Source of the DNA: Cerrena zonata
Lineage: Eukaryota; Basidiomycota; Agaricomycetes; Polyporales; Cerrenaceae
DNA: 64,000 bases
Assembly: GCA_038087015.1 (NCBI GenBank)
Contig: JASBNA010000074.1
Coordinates: 1-64,000, forward strand
Direction of reading: 5' to 3'
Shown here: positions 1 to 10,989 of the stretch, one piece after another
Numbering within the stretch: the stretch's first letter is position 1
Layout of the letters: the number at the start of each line of letters is the position of its first letter
Translations under genes and position numbers: made by a program
Notes under the pieces: generated by a model
What the model saw: the letters and a program-made list of their open reading frames with translations, nothing else
Told to the model about the DNA's origin: nothing
Databases searched by the model: none

Positions 1-139
1 TTTTTTTTTGAGGCAAAAGATATTCTTCGACTGTTTTGTTACTTCGCTACATTGAAAGACTGAAATTTCGTGTATTCTTAGGAAATTATAGAGTATAATT
101 ATTCGATTCTAAACGTTTAATTCGTATTTAATCAACTTT

Positions 140-1324
140 TTATAGCCCGTCGACAGCTTGTAGCAAACTTTGATTTTCAACGTACTCGTTAGGAGCATGA
201 GCTACTAAAATACTTCCTGGACCGTATAAGTATCTTCTTTGAACAGGAACACTCAAGCGAGGAACATCAGTACCATATGCTAACACTATAGATTCAAATC
301 CAGGGACTTTGTAGTTTAAAAAGGTTGGATTACTTGAAGAAAATTTTTCGTACGTTAAATTTTCAACATTATCAATTACCTTTAATACCTCTTGATCGAT
401 TGTATCAACATCATCGGCAACTCTGATTAGTACACTAGCAGTACCATTCTCCGGAAGAACATTTATAGCAACACCGATATTTACTTCACCGATGTTAATG
501 GTCGAAGGTCCTAATAAGTCATTCACAGGTAAATCTAAATTTTGGATTTTGGATAAAATTGGTAGTAAGATTTCAGAGGCAGAAATCCCTAAATGGGGGT
601 AACCACTATGGGAAGCTTTACCATGGGCAAATAAGTTAAACCCATAAACACCTTTATGGCCAACACCTAGTTTATTTTCAGTTGGTTCACCAAAAATGGC
701 AGAAGTCCAATTTACATTTAATAATTGAGCCTTATCCATACCTGCGCTTCCAGTTTCTTCACCAGTAACGAATAATAAAGAAGCATCACCTTCTTTCAAT
801 TTTCCAGCTCTAATCAAAGATAAAAAGGCAAACACTTGAGCTGCGACTGACCCTTTTGCATCTGAAGAACCTCTCCCGTAAATTTTTGTTCCATCAATAT
901 GGTAAGGAACGAAAGGAGGAACAGTATCAATATGGGAAGTGACCAAGACCTTAGTATCTCTGGTATTACCTAAGTATGCGTAAATATTGTATCTAGGTTT
1001 AGCATGTTTTTCATCTGCGTTCACTTGTTGCAATTCAACGGTCAATCCAGCGTCCTCTAAATATTCTTTTAAGAATTGCGACACCGAATATTCATTTAAT
1101 GTAACTGAAGGAATCTCAACCAATCCCTTATGGAATGCTAATAATGAGAGACCGTCTACTTTGTAATCGGTAAGGTTTTCAAAGTCATTCGGCAAGTTAT
1201 CGTCATTCAATTGACCAAGTACTATTTGGTTTTGGTTTGTTTCATGAAAGAAGGAGGGGGTGGAAACAACACACCCAAACAAGTTAATTGCAATAACACC
1301 CACTATCAATTGAATAAGCATCAT
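140..1324 (-). CDS. Secreted/vacuolar M20-family metallopeptidase
   Basis: A 394-aa zinc-dependent exopeptidase of the M20 (ArgE/DapE/CPG2/aminoacylase) family, expected to cleave peptides or N-acyl amino acids. The start ATG is the first of an ATG-ATG pair, followed by a hydrophobic signal peptide (about residues 2-20), so it should enter the secretory pathway and end up in the vacuole or outside. Visible metal and catalytic residues are H131 and D133 in TSHIDTVPP, D156 in GRGSSDAKG, the E189/E190 pair in TGEETGS, E213 in FGEPTENK, and a C-terminal His near 376 in VAHAPNEY. The dimerisation (lid) domain lies in the middle (HGKASHSGYPH). The length fits compact M20A enzymes and is shorter than yeast CPS1. 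The exact substrate cannot be read from sequence. Confidence 0.85.
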   Translation of the reverse strand: MMLIQLIVGVIAINLFGCVVSTPSFFHETNQNQIVLGQLNDDNLPNDFENLTDYKVDGLSLLAFHKGLVEIPSVTLNEYSVSQFLKEYLEDAGLTVELQQVNADEKHAKPRYNIYAYLGNTRDTKVLVTSHIDTVPPFVPYHIDGTKIYGRGSSDAKGSVAAQVFAFLSLIRAGKLKEGDASLLFVTGEETGSAGMDKAQLLNVNWTSAIFGEPTENKLGVGHKGVYGFNLFAHGKASHSGYPHLGISASEILLPILSKIQNLDLPVNDLLGPSTINIGEVNIGVAINVLPENGTASVLIRVADDVDTIDQEVLKVIDNVENLTYEKFSSSNPTFLNYKVPGFESIVLAYGTDVPRLSVPVQRRYLYGPGSILVAHAPNEYVENQSLLQAVDGL

Positions 1325-2024
1325 CTCTCGGTACTCTCGACTTCTGGACTTTCAATTGGTTTATATCTAATAACCACTAAAATATTTTCGTCTGCTCGTT
1401 GATGAGAAGATATTTTTCTGGTGGGAAATTCCGAGTTTTACAACCAAAACCACAGTTCTAAACCTATATCATCTTTTTTGGTATCAGACTACATCGTCGT
1501 CGATTCCTGAGCTCTAGTCATTTAGGTGAAAACCTTTTCATAATCTAAGTCTTGTCTACAAAACGCATTTGTAATAGCAAGCTCTAAACTCCTAATACCA
1601 TTGAAAGGCATTTATTAAATGATTATTCTCAATTTCGCAATTAAACGAAAAAAATCATATTCAACTCCAGATCGTTTTAAATATTTATAAAGTTTATAGT
1701 TGATTTCTGTAAAATTTATGATAAAATTAGAAAAAACCAAGTTTTATCAATTTTCAACAAGTAATAAGTCAAAATCAATAAACAATCCCCATATACCCTT
1801 TCAAGCTTGCAGCCATTATCGAAACAACATTAAAAATTACTAAGCTGGAACGGAATGTTCCCAATATGGAATGGTCTGGAGAAGACTATGCTCGGATATT
1901 ATCTACTTTGGGTAACGCAGCATCAAATCGCACTCAGACTCAGCCTGACAAGCAGACTCAGCTTGACCGGAATATATAGACAGACTAATCCGCCTGGGTG
2001 CTTTAGTTTAACTAGTAACTGGGG
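1325..2024. other. Divergent intergenic region between M20 peptidase and NmrA-like gene
   Basis: About 700 bases of AT-rich promoter DNA shared by two divergent genes. A 38-codon ATG-initiated frame at 1866-1982 ends 43 bases before the downstream ATG. Its 3' half carries short CAGACTCAG-like direct repeats. It could be an upstream ORF of the 2025 gene or chance. No other feature seen. Confidence 0.4.
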
Positions 2025-2945
2025 ATGATGGACAACTCAGCCATATTGCAAAAGATATTAGTTTTGGGTTGCGGAGAACTTGGAACTGAGGTTCTTAAGA
2101 ACTTGAATGAATTAAAGACTGACAAACAAGTATATGTTCTTGTAAGAGAACCGAAAACCAAAGAGAAAAAGAAGAAATTGGACCAGTGGAAGGAAGCTGG
2201 GGTTTTGCCTATCTGCTTTGATCTTTTGGGATCCCCTGAAGAAGAAATCTCGGGTTTATTCAATAATTTTGATGCTGTAATTACTTGTATTGGGTATGGT
2301 ACGCCGCTAGGAACGCAGAGGAAAATCACCAAATCTGTTTTGAAGGCAAAGGTAAAGCTCTATATTCCCTGGCAGTTCGGGGTAGACTACGATGCCATAG
2401 GGTATGGGTCGGGTCAGGACGTATTTGATGAGCAATTGCAAGTTCGAGAATTGATTAGAGCTCAATCACAAACAGATTGGATCATAATTTCTACCGGTGT
2501 CTTTATGAGTTATCTTTTTGAGCCATTTTTCGGTATTGTTGACAAAGAAAATTCCAGAATTAATGCATTAGGCAGTTGGAGTAACACAATGACTTTTACC
2601 ACCCCTGAAGATATTGGAAAGTTGACTGCTCAATTAATCTTGAAGAAATATCCAAAAACGAAAAATGAAGTTGTTTATGTTGCTGGAGATACGGTGAGTT
2701 TTGGAGATGTTCATAAGAAAATTAGTGATTTTCTAGGTAAAGAACTTGATAAAAGCGTATTAACGGTTGATGAACTCTTACAAGGTTTGAAGGAGAATTC
2801 TGAAGGCGTTGCCAAGTACAGACTCGTTTTTGCAAAAGGCATAGGTGTTTCCTGGGATAAAAAATCCACTTTTAATGAAATGGAAGGTATTCCAGTAGAA
2901 GATATTTCTACCTATTTGAAAAAAAGAAATCCTTTCAAGGATTAA
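2025..2945 (+). CDS. NmrA-like / isoflavone-reductase-like NAD(P)-binding protein
   Basis: A 306-aa atypical short-chain reductase. The N-terminus has a beta-alpha-beta Rossmann start with a glycine motif (VLGCGELGTEV, residues about 13-23), then VYVLVREPKTK as the likely NADP-phosphate contact region. The block AVITCIGYGTPLGTQRKI and the segment YIPWQFGVDYDAIGYG resemble the PCBER/NmrA fold. The C-terminal half (FTTPEDIGKLTAQLIL) matches the NmrA family pattern. Fungal members are either reductases of phenolic or aldehyde compounds or redox-sensing regulators; which applies here cannot be told. The ATG at 2025 is followed directly by a second ATG, and either could initiate. It is cytosolic by default, with no targeting signal. 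Confidence 0.8.
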   Translation: MMDNSAILQKILVLGCGELGTEVLKNLNELKTDKQVYVLVREPKTKEKKKKLDQWKEAGVLPICFDLLGSPEEEISGLFNNFDAVITCIGYGTPLGTQRKITKSVLKAKVKLYIPWQFGVDYDAIGYGSGQDVFDEQLQVRELIRAQSQTDWIIISTGVFMSYLFEPFFGIVDKENSRINALGSWSNTMTFTTPEDIGKLTAQLILKKYPKTKNEVVYVAGDTVSFGDVHKKISDFLGKELDKSVLTVDELLQGLKENSEGVAKYRLVFAKGIGVSWDKKSTFNEMEGIPVEDISTYLKKRNPFKD

Positions 2946-3884
2946 GCTGATACAAGTTTCTTTTTCTTTCTACAATCTCTCTAGATGGTTTATAATTTAA
3001 AAAAATCTATAATTTATTTCCTATGTAAGAAATAAGCTTCTTTTCTGTGTATACCGTCTCAAAGACATTGCACATATTGGTTTAAGTTGCACGATAAAAG
3101 AAAGGCATAAACTAGAAAATCTTGCTGCGAAAAAAAAAAAAAAAGCCATCACCCAAGAGAAACAAAAGCTAAATTGAAAATGCTTATCTATGGTCTGTAT
3201 TTTCAGTCCTCTTTGCAGAGCCGTGATAAGCAAATTCACTAAAGTGGGTACTTTATTAAGTGATTAAATGACTGATGGGGGGTGTTGTTTATATGTATTT
3301 CAAAGAAGGAAATTGGTATGGTTGTTGCCTTTGGTAAAAATGTTAAATGATTTTGAATATTTCTCTACAATAATTAACAAACTATTCTCTTATGCCAAAT
3401 CTTTTCAAATCAATCCGTTTCTCCTATGTCCAAAATCTGCTTCTATTCGTAATCCTTAAGTAGTTAACTAGTCTTCCTCGTATTCCGGCATATGACTTAC
3501 TTCATCTTTTAAGATTCCTTGATTTAATCAACCAAAGAACTCATATTATCCCCATTCGTCTTACCATGAATTGTATATCAGCTAAAGAACCAACATAGGC
3601 TGCATTCTTGTTTAAATTTAGTAAAGGGGGATTCCATTTGCTCCTATAGCTTTTAAAGGTTTTTAAATCATCACCGTTCCTCTTTTTATAGAAGAATATG
3701 TTCTCTTTGATGAGTTAGATGTATATTAAATCAAGCAAAAAAAAAAATCTATACCCTCTATATTTTTTTCCAGAAACGTTCTACTGCGCACAATTTAGCT
3801 CTATATGTCCTAGTTTCTAAATAAATTTATATTAATATATATTTATCGGGTTATGTGGGTAGATCAGACCTCTATCGTCCTCAA

Positions 3885-3903
3885 GTATCTACGAAGTAGA
3901 TAC
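3885..3903. repeat. Perfect 8-bp inverted repeat, 3-nt loop
   Basis: GTATCTAC (3885-3892) and its exact reverse complement GTAGATAC (3896-3903) are separated by GAA. It could form a tight hairpin or be a symmetric protein-binding site. Function unknown. Confidence 0.6.
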
Positions 3904-4198
3904 CTGTACCAGACTGGACGATCATAACACACGCAGTTAGCTATTAGTCAGATACATACTAATAACTATTAGTGGTGGATTAATTTACTAATTAAATTAA
4001 TCTTTTAGCTGTTATTAAAGGGAGAATAACTTTATGACAATTAATGCTAATATAGTAAAAGCCATAAGTAAAATATATATATATATATTATTATTATTGT
4101 CATTACCGAATGAAAACTCTCTGTAGGGCATCGACCCATTCTTCAATCCATTAACCAGTAGGATTAGCCACTTAGGTCCACACCACAAAAAGTTTTCA

Positions 4199-4227
4199 AG
4201 GCATTTCCATCAGGTGAGGAAATGCCT
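4199..4227. repeat. Perfect 10-bp inverted repeat, 9-nt loop
   Basis: AGGCATTTCC (4199-4208) and GGAAATGCCT (4218-4227) are exact reverse complements around a 9-nt spacer. A half-site-like AGGCATTTCC also occurs at 47339-47348, in the septin intron. No gene in the immediate vicinity explains it. Confidence 0.6.
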
Positions 4228-4504
4228 ACTTATTTATATACTTATTTTCGTAAGAGATGCTCTCTTCCGATGTTGTTTCACAAAAGATGTTTGTAACGCC
4301 TTTTGCTTAAACCTCAGCTTGATGATGTCTGTGATCTGCCTTGATGTAAATCAGGCCCAGGCATCACCGCCAGACCTTCACGGTCTGACAATATTAAACA
4401 GCAGAAAAAAAACGAAATAAAAAGATTGGTTTTTTACGCCAAAAATTTATTAAAAGATATATTGCCTATCATATATACACAAAAATCGAATTTTGCACGA
4501 AAAT

Positions 4505-4575
4505 CCGTGATAGTTTAGTGGCTAGAATTACCGTTTGTCGCATGGTAGACCGGGGTTCAATTCCCCGTCGCGGAG
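4505..4575 (+). tRNA. tRNA-Asp (GTC anticodon)
   Basis: A 71-nt cloverleaf without intron. The acceptor stem TCCGTGA (4505-4511) pairs with TCGCGGA (4568-4574), with one G-U. The T arm contains GGTTCAATTCC (B box) and the anticodon loop reads TTGTCGC. The sequence closely resembles S. cerevisiae tRNA-Asp, and A- and B-box promoters are internal. It is followed only 17 bases later by tRNA-Gly in the same orientation. Confidence 0.97.
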
Positions 4576-4592
4576 CATTTTATCTTACCACT

Positions 4593-4663
4593 GCGCAAGT
4601 GGTTTAGTGGTAAAATCCAACGTTGCCATCGTTGGGCCCCCGGTTCGATTCCGGGCTTGCGCA
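4593..4663 (+). tRNA. tRNA-Gly (GCC anticodon)
   Basis: A 71-nt cloverleaf. Acceptor stem GCGCAAG (4593-4599) pairs with CTTGCGC (4656-4662), discriminator A. The anticodon loop contains TTGCCAT, and the D loop TGGTTTAGTGG and B box GGTTCGATTCC are intact. It appears essentially identical to the yeast tRNA-Gly(GCC). A T-rich stretch after 4663 serves as Pol III terminator. It forms a tandem pair with the upstream tRNA-Asp. Confidence 0.98.
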
Positions 4664-4957
4664 TTTCTTTTTGCTTTTTTTCTACTCTCAATCTCAATCA
4701 TTGTCAGAAGGTCTTTCATCCTGTTCTTCTTTGATTAACGAGTGCTTGGTGCGGTCAATAAGAAGATCTCGAGTGCTTCTCGATTTTTTTTTGTTCGAGA
4801 AAAACACCCAAACACCAAACAACACGGTTTTGTTTTTGTTGTCAGATCAAAATTTCAACTTGAAGCTTCGAAGCAGAATCAGGATTGAAAAGAACAAACG
4901 GATTCATATCTAATTAAGGGAGTTTGAGAAGTTTTTCAGATGAAAAAGTAACATAAA

Positions 4958-7900
4958 ATGGAATTGAGTGATTTGAATCTAAGAAATCCCATCAAGGTTG
5001 GATATTATAATCCATTTGATATATACCTGACGATTAAGGATGATTTTGAAAGTAAATTCCCATTAACAAATCTTCATTGGAAGTATCATCCTTTAAAACC
5101 ATTGAAGTCGATACCGCTTCTCCCGGTGAAGCTAATCGAAGAAGTACCAAAATCGGTTGCTCATGAAGTTGATAATGATAGCGTTTATATCAGATTGATG
5201 TTTATAAAAGTTGAAAGTATTGACACTTATAGATCTCAAGTACGGCCATTAATCAAGGCTTGGATGAATAAATTAGTTGAAAATTCCGGTCTTGAATGGG
5301 CAATAATTCTATTTATACCTTCTAGTGGCAAAGATAAGACCTCGAGTATAATAAAGACATCTGCTTTTGATAAGTTGAAGATGGATTTTGGAGTTGATGG
5401 TAAAGAGTTACCATCTTCACTTAATGATGAGGATTCAGATTCAGAAAATGAACATTGTTTCAAGTTGAAAGAATCTTACGAGAATGATATCCAAAAATTG
5501 GAAGCCTATAATGATATTACCGGGAAATTAAAATCTTTATTATTAAAATCTTTTAATAGACAGTATCAAACTTACAATGATGAGATAATTCAGCATGATA
5601 TTAAAAAGGGTAGCATTGACTTGGATATACCAAAATTCAATATGAAATTAAAATTGGCTAATTTACTTAATGATATGAGGCTCTTACAAGAATCGTTCGA
5701 CATTTATAATGAATTAACCACCGATTTAACTCATCTTCAATCGAAATTTCCCGAAAAATTTGATAATGCCTTGATAAATATACCAAAGGATTTCACAAAC
5801 TATGTTTTTGAATCCTCGTTTGACTTGAAAAACTTGAAGAACAAACTTTTCAATTACCAGTCTAACTCTGTCAACATCCTAGAAATCAAAATCCTTTTAT
5901 TCATTAACAAATCAATCTTATTGCAATCCTTATCTAATTTTGCTACAAGTATTTCAATTTCATCACTTTTCATATCAAATCTCTTTCAAAACGTGATATA
6001 CTTTTTAAATGATCTAAATAGTATGTTTCCTAATCAAAATTTAGAAGAATGGTCTTACATAATTGTGGATAACTACCTTAATTTACCCATTTGCGATAAA
6101 TTAATTGAAATAAATAATAAGAATAATAGTGAATCCACTCAAACCTACAATTTAAACGAAATTTATGAATTTAAAGGTGAACTTCGGTTATTACAAAGAA
6201 ATCTTTTATCAAAATTGGCAGAAAAGAAACATTTCTCATTTACCGAAATTCTTCAAGATATTTCATTGGATGACAAAGGGAAAAAACCTGAACTTGAATT
6301 GTCATTCGAGCCGCTTATTTCAATTCTTGAAAGTGAAACAAAATATTATGATTATTTTGAAAAACTTACGGAAGCAATTATTCAAGATTTTGTTGCAGCC
6401 GAAAGGTCGAAATCTATTGACATTTTAAGTATCGATTTGGCAATTTTAAATTATAAGCGTGGTAATTATGCAGAAGCATTGAACATTTTGCAAGACTCAT
6501 ACGAATTTTTCATCCAAAATGGATGGAATTTTATGGGAGGCATTCTATTAGAAATTTATTTAGAATGTATTGAAAAAACTCAAAATACAGCTGCATCACT
6601 CATCCTTACCACTTGCCTCAAATTGTTTAGCAACTTGACTAATAAAGATAATAACAACGTTGGTATTAATAACTATGGAAGAACCAAAAAGCAGACTCAA
6701 GTTAAGTCATTATTCGAAAAGATTGTTACTTATTCTACTAAATTGGATCACACTTATAAGTTTCCAATAAAACATTTATTTGATGTCAAGATTTTACCTT
6801 TCATAAAACCAGCCAAAGAAAAGACTGACAAAAACTATGTCGAGGTCGAAATTGATAACTTTTTTGGTATTGACTTCCATTTTGATTCAATCGAATTAGT
6901 ATTATCTTCGAAATCTTCTGAGGAAGATCCTGGGAATGGTGCTAATCAGTTGCTATTCAAATCAAATAATTTGAGTTTGTCTCAAAAGTTGAAAAACTTA
7001 TTAAAAGTTCATACTACTGACTTTCAGATTGGAGTATTCAAATTGAGTAGTTTAATAATCAAAGTGAATGATAAATTACACTTGGTCCAAAATATCTCCG
7101 AATTAGAAATTCAAGATGATGAAGTATCAGTCGAAAACAACACCACTGTAATAAGACATTCCAAAAATTCTATACTCACTGATTCCATTGTGGGTGGTCC
7201 ACATCATGCAAGTGATGATGATACATTAGTTCCATATCAAGAATTCATTATGTACCAAAATTTGAAGAAATTTCGTTGTGAATTTTTAAATCCACTACAA
7301 ATTCGTTTGGGCAAGTCCAGTGTGGCATTAAAACTTTTAAACGGTGAGGCTACTGTTGAAAATATAAAGGCTACCATCTCGCCAATCTCTACTGGACTTA
7401 GTATCGATGGAAAACTGAACGAAAACTTCACCTTGGATTCTTTAAAGGCCAATGAAACCCATATCTTTGATATACCTTACATATACCTGGGCGAAGATCA
7501 GATCATTGAATTCCTGGCCAAAGTAATTTATACTGTCAATGGAGAGGAATTTCAACATATAATCAAAGAAAAGATTGACAAAACTTTAACTATATCGGTT
7601 TCAGGTACAGGATATATTCAAATCTGATTTTGTATTTTCTAAATTTCAAGTTGGTACTTCCAATGCAAAACTTCCTATAAGAATTTTATCCAATGACTTA
7701 AGAACGCTGAACGAAAACTATAAAATCGAAAAACCCCCAAGCGTGCCTAATGGAAGATCACATGTGACCTTCGGTGAGCAGCCGGCATCCTTTTTTTATA
7801 AAATAATTCCAAATACAAACTACAATATAGATGTTTCTGATACTTTAGATCTTTCGGTGAACTATTCAGATCTCCAAGATGAGTGTCTTGCAGTTATTGA

Positions 7901-8741
7901 ACATTTCATGCTAAATTATTTTGAAGAAAATGACATACTTGATTATTGGTTTCTTTTCAAAGGTCAAATATTTAAACATTTGAAATTCGATTTGAATAGG
8001 TATGCAATATTTGGCACAGTAGTATTGACTAACTATTATGAAGTTGGATTACTCGCGGAAAAACTTACAAATCAACATATTGATGTCCTGAAAGTAAAGA
8101 ATTTACTTACAGGCTTTTTCCAATCCTTATTTTGCGAGACGAACGAATTGTCTAAGTCGGTGATACCAAGCTCAGAATTCTTACAAAGGGAACTTCTTAT
8201 ATCTGTCCCTATTCCAGTATTATCAATTCTTCAAATTGTTGATTTCGAATTTGAAAGAAAACCCCAATACGTCGTTGGGGAACCAATTCTAGTGAAGTTG
8301 AAAGTAGAATCTACATCAAGATGGTCTACTCAAAGTCCACTAAGAGATGACGTGGAAGCTTCGGCTTCCGAAGATACTCAGGACTTGTCAATTCTAGCCG
8401 AGTCATCCCCACATAAAGCCTCTCCTGATAAGTCATTAATAAAAGCCAGCAAAGCCGAAAAAGATTCTTTTCAAATTACCATTCAAAATGATGAAAATTG
8501 GCTAATTTCAGGATTGAAGAAACAATCTTTCGATATAGATCCTTCAAAAATTGTGAATGAAAACGATTTTGAACTTATTTTAATTCCGCTTAATGTTGGT
8601 AAGTTGCTATTACCTAGAATAAGTATCAAAAGTATGAATTTAAATTCCAAAAACGACATTTCAATGGATTTCAGCGTGAAAAATGGTCTCGATACTCTAT
8701 TGGTTGTGCCAGAATTAGATAGCATTACATTTTCCTTTTAA
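4958..8741 (+). CDS. TRS130: TRAPPII complex subunit Trs130 (frame broken near 7600)
   Basis: Homolog of Trs130/TRAPPC10, a core subunit of the TRAPPII complex that activates Rab GTPases (Ypt31/32, Ypt1) at the late Golgi. The N-terminal part (4958-7627, 889 codons) carries the family start pattern with PLTNLHWKYHPLKPL near residues 36-50. The C-terminal part continues in another frame, readable from 7590 to 8741. One surplus base between 7590 and 7625 explains the break: dropping it gives 3783 nt and 1260 aa, close to the 1102 aa of S. cerevisiae. The first-frame stop is a TGA at 7625-7627. No splice sites flank the break. Because TRS130 is essential in yeast, a consensus error is more likely than a pseudogene. 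A pair of tRNA genes lies immediately upstream. Confidence 0.85.
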
Positions 8742-8835
8742 CATGTCACTAATCAGTGTCTCTGCATCGTCTAGTATATTTTATGTATATTAATATTTAA
8801 CATTTGCATCTAAGATTATTTGCATCATTGATGTT

Positions 8836-8846
8836 ATCCGTACACC
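8836..8846 (-). promoter_or_regulatory. Rap1/telomere-like motif upstream of CUE3
   Basis: ATCCGTACACC on the + strand (reverse GGTGTACGGAT), ending 98 bases before the CUE3 ATG. It matches the core shared by Rap1 sites and several budding-yeast telomere repeats. Functional binding is inferred. Confidence 0.5.
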
Positions 8847-8943
8847 AATAACAGAAAGAATCAGGTTGCGTAAATTCATGATTCATAAGTGAAAAAAATC
8901 TGATCTGAATGAAAGTAACCCATCTTTATCCAAAGGTTTAAGC

Positions 8944-10989
8944 ATGTCTTCACCGTCTCCGTCTTCTCAAGTGGATGAGAACCTCATCCACATCCCAATA
9001 CCGCATTATCCTCCCTTTAAATTGAGATCATCTTTAATAGACAAGGATCCTGTTATTTGGGTTCACTTACTAGAAGCATACATCAACTTATTTAAGTTTT
9101 TAATTAGTCCTGAATCTCAAGTTAAAAGACTCAATGTTAAGTCACAGCAACAATTACAACTATTCTTGAAGGTATTCTTGTTTGAAACATCTGAAGAAAC
9201 CAGTAAGATTTTTTCTTTAGGGGCAATTAACCCCGACATCACCACCAATACTACAATTTTAAGAGCTTATGTATTTCAGTTGATTAAAAGTTACAGTTTG
9301 GTTAAACTCAGCTTGACAGGAGAGTCTATTTGGCACTTTATTACCATTTACGCAAAGAATAATGCATCAACAGTTCGTGGCTTGGTAGATGGGACATTTA
9401 AATCAAAGTACAATGACAATAAAAAGTCAGGTAACATTAGCTCAATCAGTTCAGTTCATAAGTACTTAGAAGGTTTGATTAGTAATGGCCAGTTCAAGCA
9501 AGCTGATTTAACGACATTATCTTATCTACTAGGTCAACATACGAGTGCAGGCGCAAAGACTAAGACCTTTAATATATCAGGAGCAAACTCAAACAACCCC
9601 AAAACGAAAAGCATCAATAAAAATTTGACTAATTCTTCAAATTTCGCCGAAAAATTCGTTGATACTAATTTTATTGAAATTTTAGAAAAGCTTTATGTAA
9701 ATGGAAGAGGTGTTCATGCCAAAACGGTTGAAAAAATCATGGTTGTTTCTATAATATCCTTATCTACGGCCAAAGTGGCCAATTTGGTTACGGGACTAGG
9801 TATAAACCAAGTCAAAGCTTTAATTTTATCTCCATTGTTGAGTACGGTGATTATTTCGGATGCTTATTCTGAGCTTAACCCGGGACTTGAAGAAAGATTA
9901 CCATTTTTACGAAAATTAACTTTCGTTGGCGACAACTCTGAAGATGAATTAAGTAAGGGCGATTCTATTGACGTTAGTCCCGAACATATAAGTTTGTTAC
10001 AAGATCTTTTCCCCCAATTAACCAATAAACAAGCAATCACCGTTTTGAAAGAAAATAATGGAGATGTTGAACATGTGACCAACATACTTCTTGAAAATCC
10101 AGATTCAATATCTGATATTAAAGAATATGAGCCAAAGCGAAAGAGTGCCGAGGATAGTCAAGAAGCTCAAAGAAGAGTTGCGAACGAATTGAAAAAGGCT
10201 CAGGCTAGATTTAAAAATTTCGACAATGGTGCAATAGTGCAAGGAAAACATAATATGAGTAAAAAGGAGGTTTCAAATCCGGAAGATTTGAAGAAAAAGA
10301 CTCTTTCTGCAGCTTTGAAACTCATGTACGAGGATGATGAAGATGAGCCTGATGATACATACGAGGAGCAAGAAAAGACAACCGGTGCTGCTGTTGATGA
10401 TCCTAAGGCAAAGGGATACAAAGGAAACGCAAGCTCTAGATTCAAAGTTCTTGTTGACGATGATGCTGAGTCTTCAGCTTCACGTAGAAGAGATGAGACT
10501 CCACCCCCAAGAACTGAAAGCAAAATCGACTTGATTGAACGATACTTGTTCAGTGTTTACAAGACAAAAGGTGAAGAGTCATTCAGCAAAACAGCAAGAA
10601 AGGCCAGTTTACGTCAAACCATGAAAAAATCCACCGGCTGGTCTGACGAACAAATCGAAGGCTGGTTGAGAATGCTCCACAAGTCTCCCAAAAGATATAA
10701 ACTTCTCGAAGAGTATTTCCTTTTTGGAGGTGGTAATCCAAATAGAGGCCCCCAACCTCCACCAATCGAGAAACTCAATCTCGGTGATCCAGAATCACCC
10801 CAACCCAAGCCTATTAAAATAGAAAAAAAGCCCAAGTCCGACCAAAAATCTAATGAATCAAATGATAAAACTAAGGCTAAAAAAGATAATGCTAAAAATG
10901 AAAAGAATAAAGCCTCGCGTGCCAACCATAACCGTAAGACTGGCCATAATAAGAAAATGGCTGCTCAAACAGCAGGCATGAGACAGTAA
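8944..10989 (+). CDS. CUE3: CUE-domain protein Cue3/Rqt3, ribosome quality-control trigger complex
   Basis: A 681-aa homolog of yeast Cue3 (human ASCC2), the ubiquitin-binding subunit of the RQT complex that, with the helicase Slh1, splits collided ribosomes. The large N-terminal helical region (about 1-330) is the ASCC2-type domain. The CUE domain is at about residues 345-390 (LLQDLFPQLTNKQAITVL with a later leucine-rich helix). The C-terminal half is charged: an acidic tract (YEDDEDEPDDTYEEQ), a conserved block ending in YKLLEEYFLFGGGNPNRG, and a very basic tail (RTGHNKKMAAQTAGMRQ) typical of RNA or ribosome contact. Length is close to the 624 aa of S. cerevisiae. A Rap1-like site sits 98 bp upstream. 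Confidence 0.92.
   Translation: MSSPSPSSQVDENLIHIPIPHYPPFKLRSSLIDKDPVIWVHLLEAYINLFKFLISPESQVKRLNVKSQQQLQLFLKVFLFETSEETSKIFSLGAINPDITTNTTILRAYVFQLIKSYSLVKLSLTGESIWHFITIYAKNNASTVRGLVDGTFKSKYNDNKKSGNISSISSVHKYLEGLISNGQFKQADLTTLSYLLGQHTSAGAKTKTFNISGANSNNPKTKSINKNLTNSSNFAEKFVDTNFIEILEKLYVNGRGVHAKTVEKIMVVSIISLSTAKVANLVTGLGINQVKALILSPLLSTVIISDAYSELNPGLEERLPFLRKLTFVGDNSEDELSKGDSIDVSPEHISLLQDLFPQLTNKQAITVLKENNGDVEHVTNILLENPDSISDIKEYEPKRKSAEDSQEAQRRVANELKKAQARFKNFDNGAIVQGKHNMSKKEVSNPEDLKKKTLSAALKLMYEDDEDEPDDTYEEQEKTTGAAVDDPKAKGYKGNASSRFKVLVDDDAESSASRRRDETPPPRTESKIDLIERYLFSVYKTKGEESFSKTARKASLRQTMKKSTGWSDEQIEGWLRMLHKSPKRYKLLEEYFLFGGGNPNRGPQPPPIEKLNLGDPESPQPKPIKIEKKPKSDQKSNESNDKTKAKKDNAKNEKNKASRANHNRKTGHNKKMAAQTAGMRQ

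Larger units (their letters stand above)
2946..4504. other. Intergenic region with inverted repeats upstream of a tRNA pair
   Basis: About 1.55 kb of AT-rich DNA with no convincing gene. It holds a poly-A run near 3128-3143, a perfect 8-bp hairpin (3885-3903), an AT dinucleotide tract near 4073-4088 and a perfect 10-bp inverted repeat (4199-4227). DNA just upstream of tRNA genes is a common target for LTR retroelements, but no LTR ends or target-site duplication could be defined. The longest frames are short and composition-driven. Confidence 0.5.

Noticed and set aside
4318..4390. Candidate C/D-box snoRNA (TGATGA and CTGA words)
   Set aside because: No terminal stem flanks the boxes and box C lacks the leading purine; kept only as a weak observation.
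3860..4500. Solo LTR of a Ty-like element next to the tRNA pair
   Set aside because: No TG...CA ends, target duplication or primer-binding site could be defined.
7590..7745. Intron in TRS130
   Set aside because: The only GT...AG pair near the break is about 19 nt long and lies after the stop; there is no branch point, and removing one base restores the frame exactly.
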